Assembly: GCA_018881555.1 (NCBI GenBank)
Contig: JACAXG010000124.1
Coordinates: forward strand, 2,232,001 to 2,296,000
DNA length: 64,000 nucleotides
Direction: 5' to 3'
Source of the DNA: Amblyornis subalaris
Taxonomy: Eukaryota > Chordata > Aves > Passeriformes > Ptilonorhynchidae
Below are positions 63,367 to 64,000 of the stretch, piece by piece (position 1 is the stretch's first letter; the number at the start of each line of letters is the position of its first letter). The position numbers and the translations under genes are program-made. The notes under the pieces were generated by a model. The model did not search any database and was not told the DNA's origin. It saw only the letters and a list, made by a program, of their open reading frames with translations.

Positions 63367-64000
63367 TCAGTGCTGTAATGAGAACACTCTCATGTTTTAA
63401 TTCAGATAGAGAATGAAGCTTTGTAGCAAGTGTCCTGGTTGTGTCCTCTTACTGAGCTTTGGATTGCATTGCAGGGCAGTCTCCCAGAGTGTGGACTGGA
63501 TTGATTTTGGACAAAGCTTAATTGGAAAATATGTTGTAGGACTTCATCTAAATGCACTCTGGCCACAACAGAGTTGGGCTACTTTCGTTCATCTTTTTCT
63601 TCTGCAAAGATGCTTCACAAAGTTGGTGTGTGTCCACCAGATGCTGGACCAGTCCATTAAGATCTCTCCTTTTTCATATTCAAATGATGTTATTATCTAT
63701 GCTTCTAGTAGAAGGTTGTATGGGAAGCTGCTAGCTTCCTGTGCTTGTGTTTGGTTGTGTTAGATCTCATTCAGCTTGTACTATTTCAGTTTTTCAGGCT
63801 GCCTTTTTTTTATTTTTCCCCAGCATATTCCTGCTTTCCTTTGTATCCTTGTCAACTTTGTGCCACTAGTCAACCTCTTTAGTACATATCTACTCCTCAA
63901 GCCAAGGCCATGAGTGGTAATATTAAATAAGACTGTTCCCTAAACCAACTGACTAGGAACTTCAGTAGCAACATTTTTCTAGACTGAAAATTTGCATTTT
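63367..64000. other. Intergenic region to window edge
   Basis: No recognisable gene. A plus-strand ORF of 116 codons (63413-63763) has no family motif and a composition typical of chance. Confidence 0.45.

Overview
This is vertebrate nuclear DNA, almost certainly from a bird. It is AT-rich and intron-rich, with short 3'-anchored CR1 LINE fragments (a typical avian repeat class), avian-type solo LTRs and one sharp CpG island. About fourteen isolated single N bases suggest a consensus or draft assembly.

Two protein-coding genes were found, both on the minus strand and tandemly oriented. (1) Positions 1-8392 hold the 5' part of a RING/B-box/coiled-coil (TRIM-family) E3 ligase gene. Eight exons can be joined in frame to give 907 residues before the reading frame runs off the left edge. 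Exon 1 carries the RING and B-box and lies in a CpG island. Exons 2-4 have TRIM-like sizes (87, 234 and 23 nt). In place of a B30.2/SPRY exon there is a long Ser/Thr-rich exon with scattered FSF/FxFG-like motifs and an EELR motif reminiscent of nucleoporins. I do not recognise an orthologue by name. (2) Positions 11107-38803 hold the complete annexin A10 gene (ANXA10). Twelve coding exons give 324 codons plus stop, the same length as human ANXA10. A TATA box lies about 200 bp upstream of the start codon.

Layout: 1-8900 TRIM-like gene and its CpG-island promoter; 8900-11100 intergenic, with an ERVL-like LTR just beyond the ANXA10 stop; 11107-39012 ANXA10 with CR1 fragments, small tandem repeats, a long palindrome and two hairpin-forming inverted repeats in its introns; 39-64 kb gene-poor DNA with a rearranged CR1 copy (48.5-49.5 kb), two LTRs in opposite orientation (51.6-52.1 and about 56.2-56.8 kb), a CR1 tail (60.1-60.3 kb) and a perfect 48-bp tandem duplication (63.3 kb). 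No tRNA, rRNA, CRISPR or bacterial feature was seen.

Nothing in the sequence shows that the two genes work together. ANXA10 is a Ca2+/phospholipid-binding-fold protein that has lost most of its calcium sites. The TRIM-like gene is predicted to be a ubiquitin ligase with an unusual, possibly nuclear-pore-related, tail, and it is the best candidate here for something undescribed.
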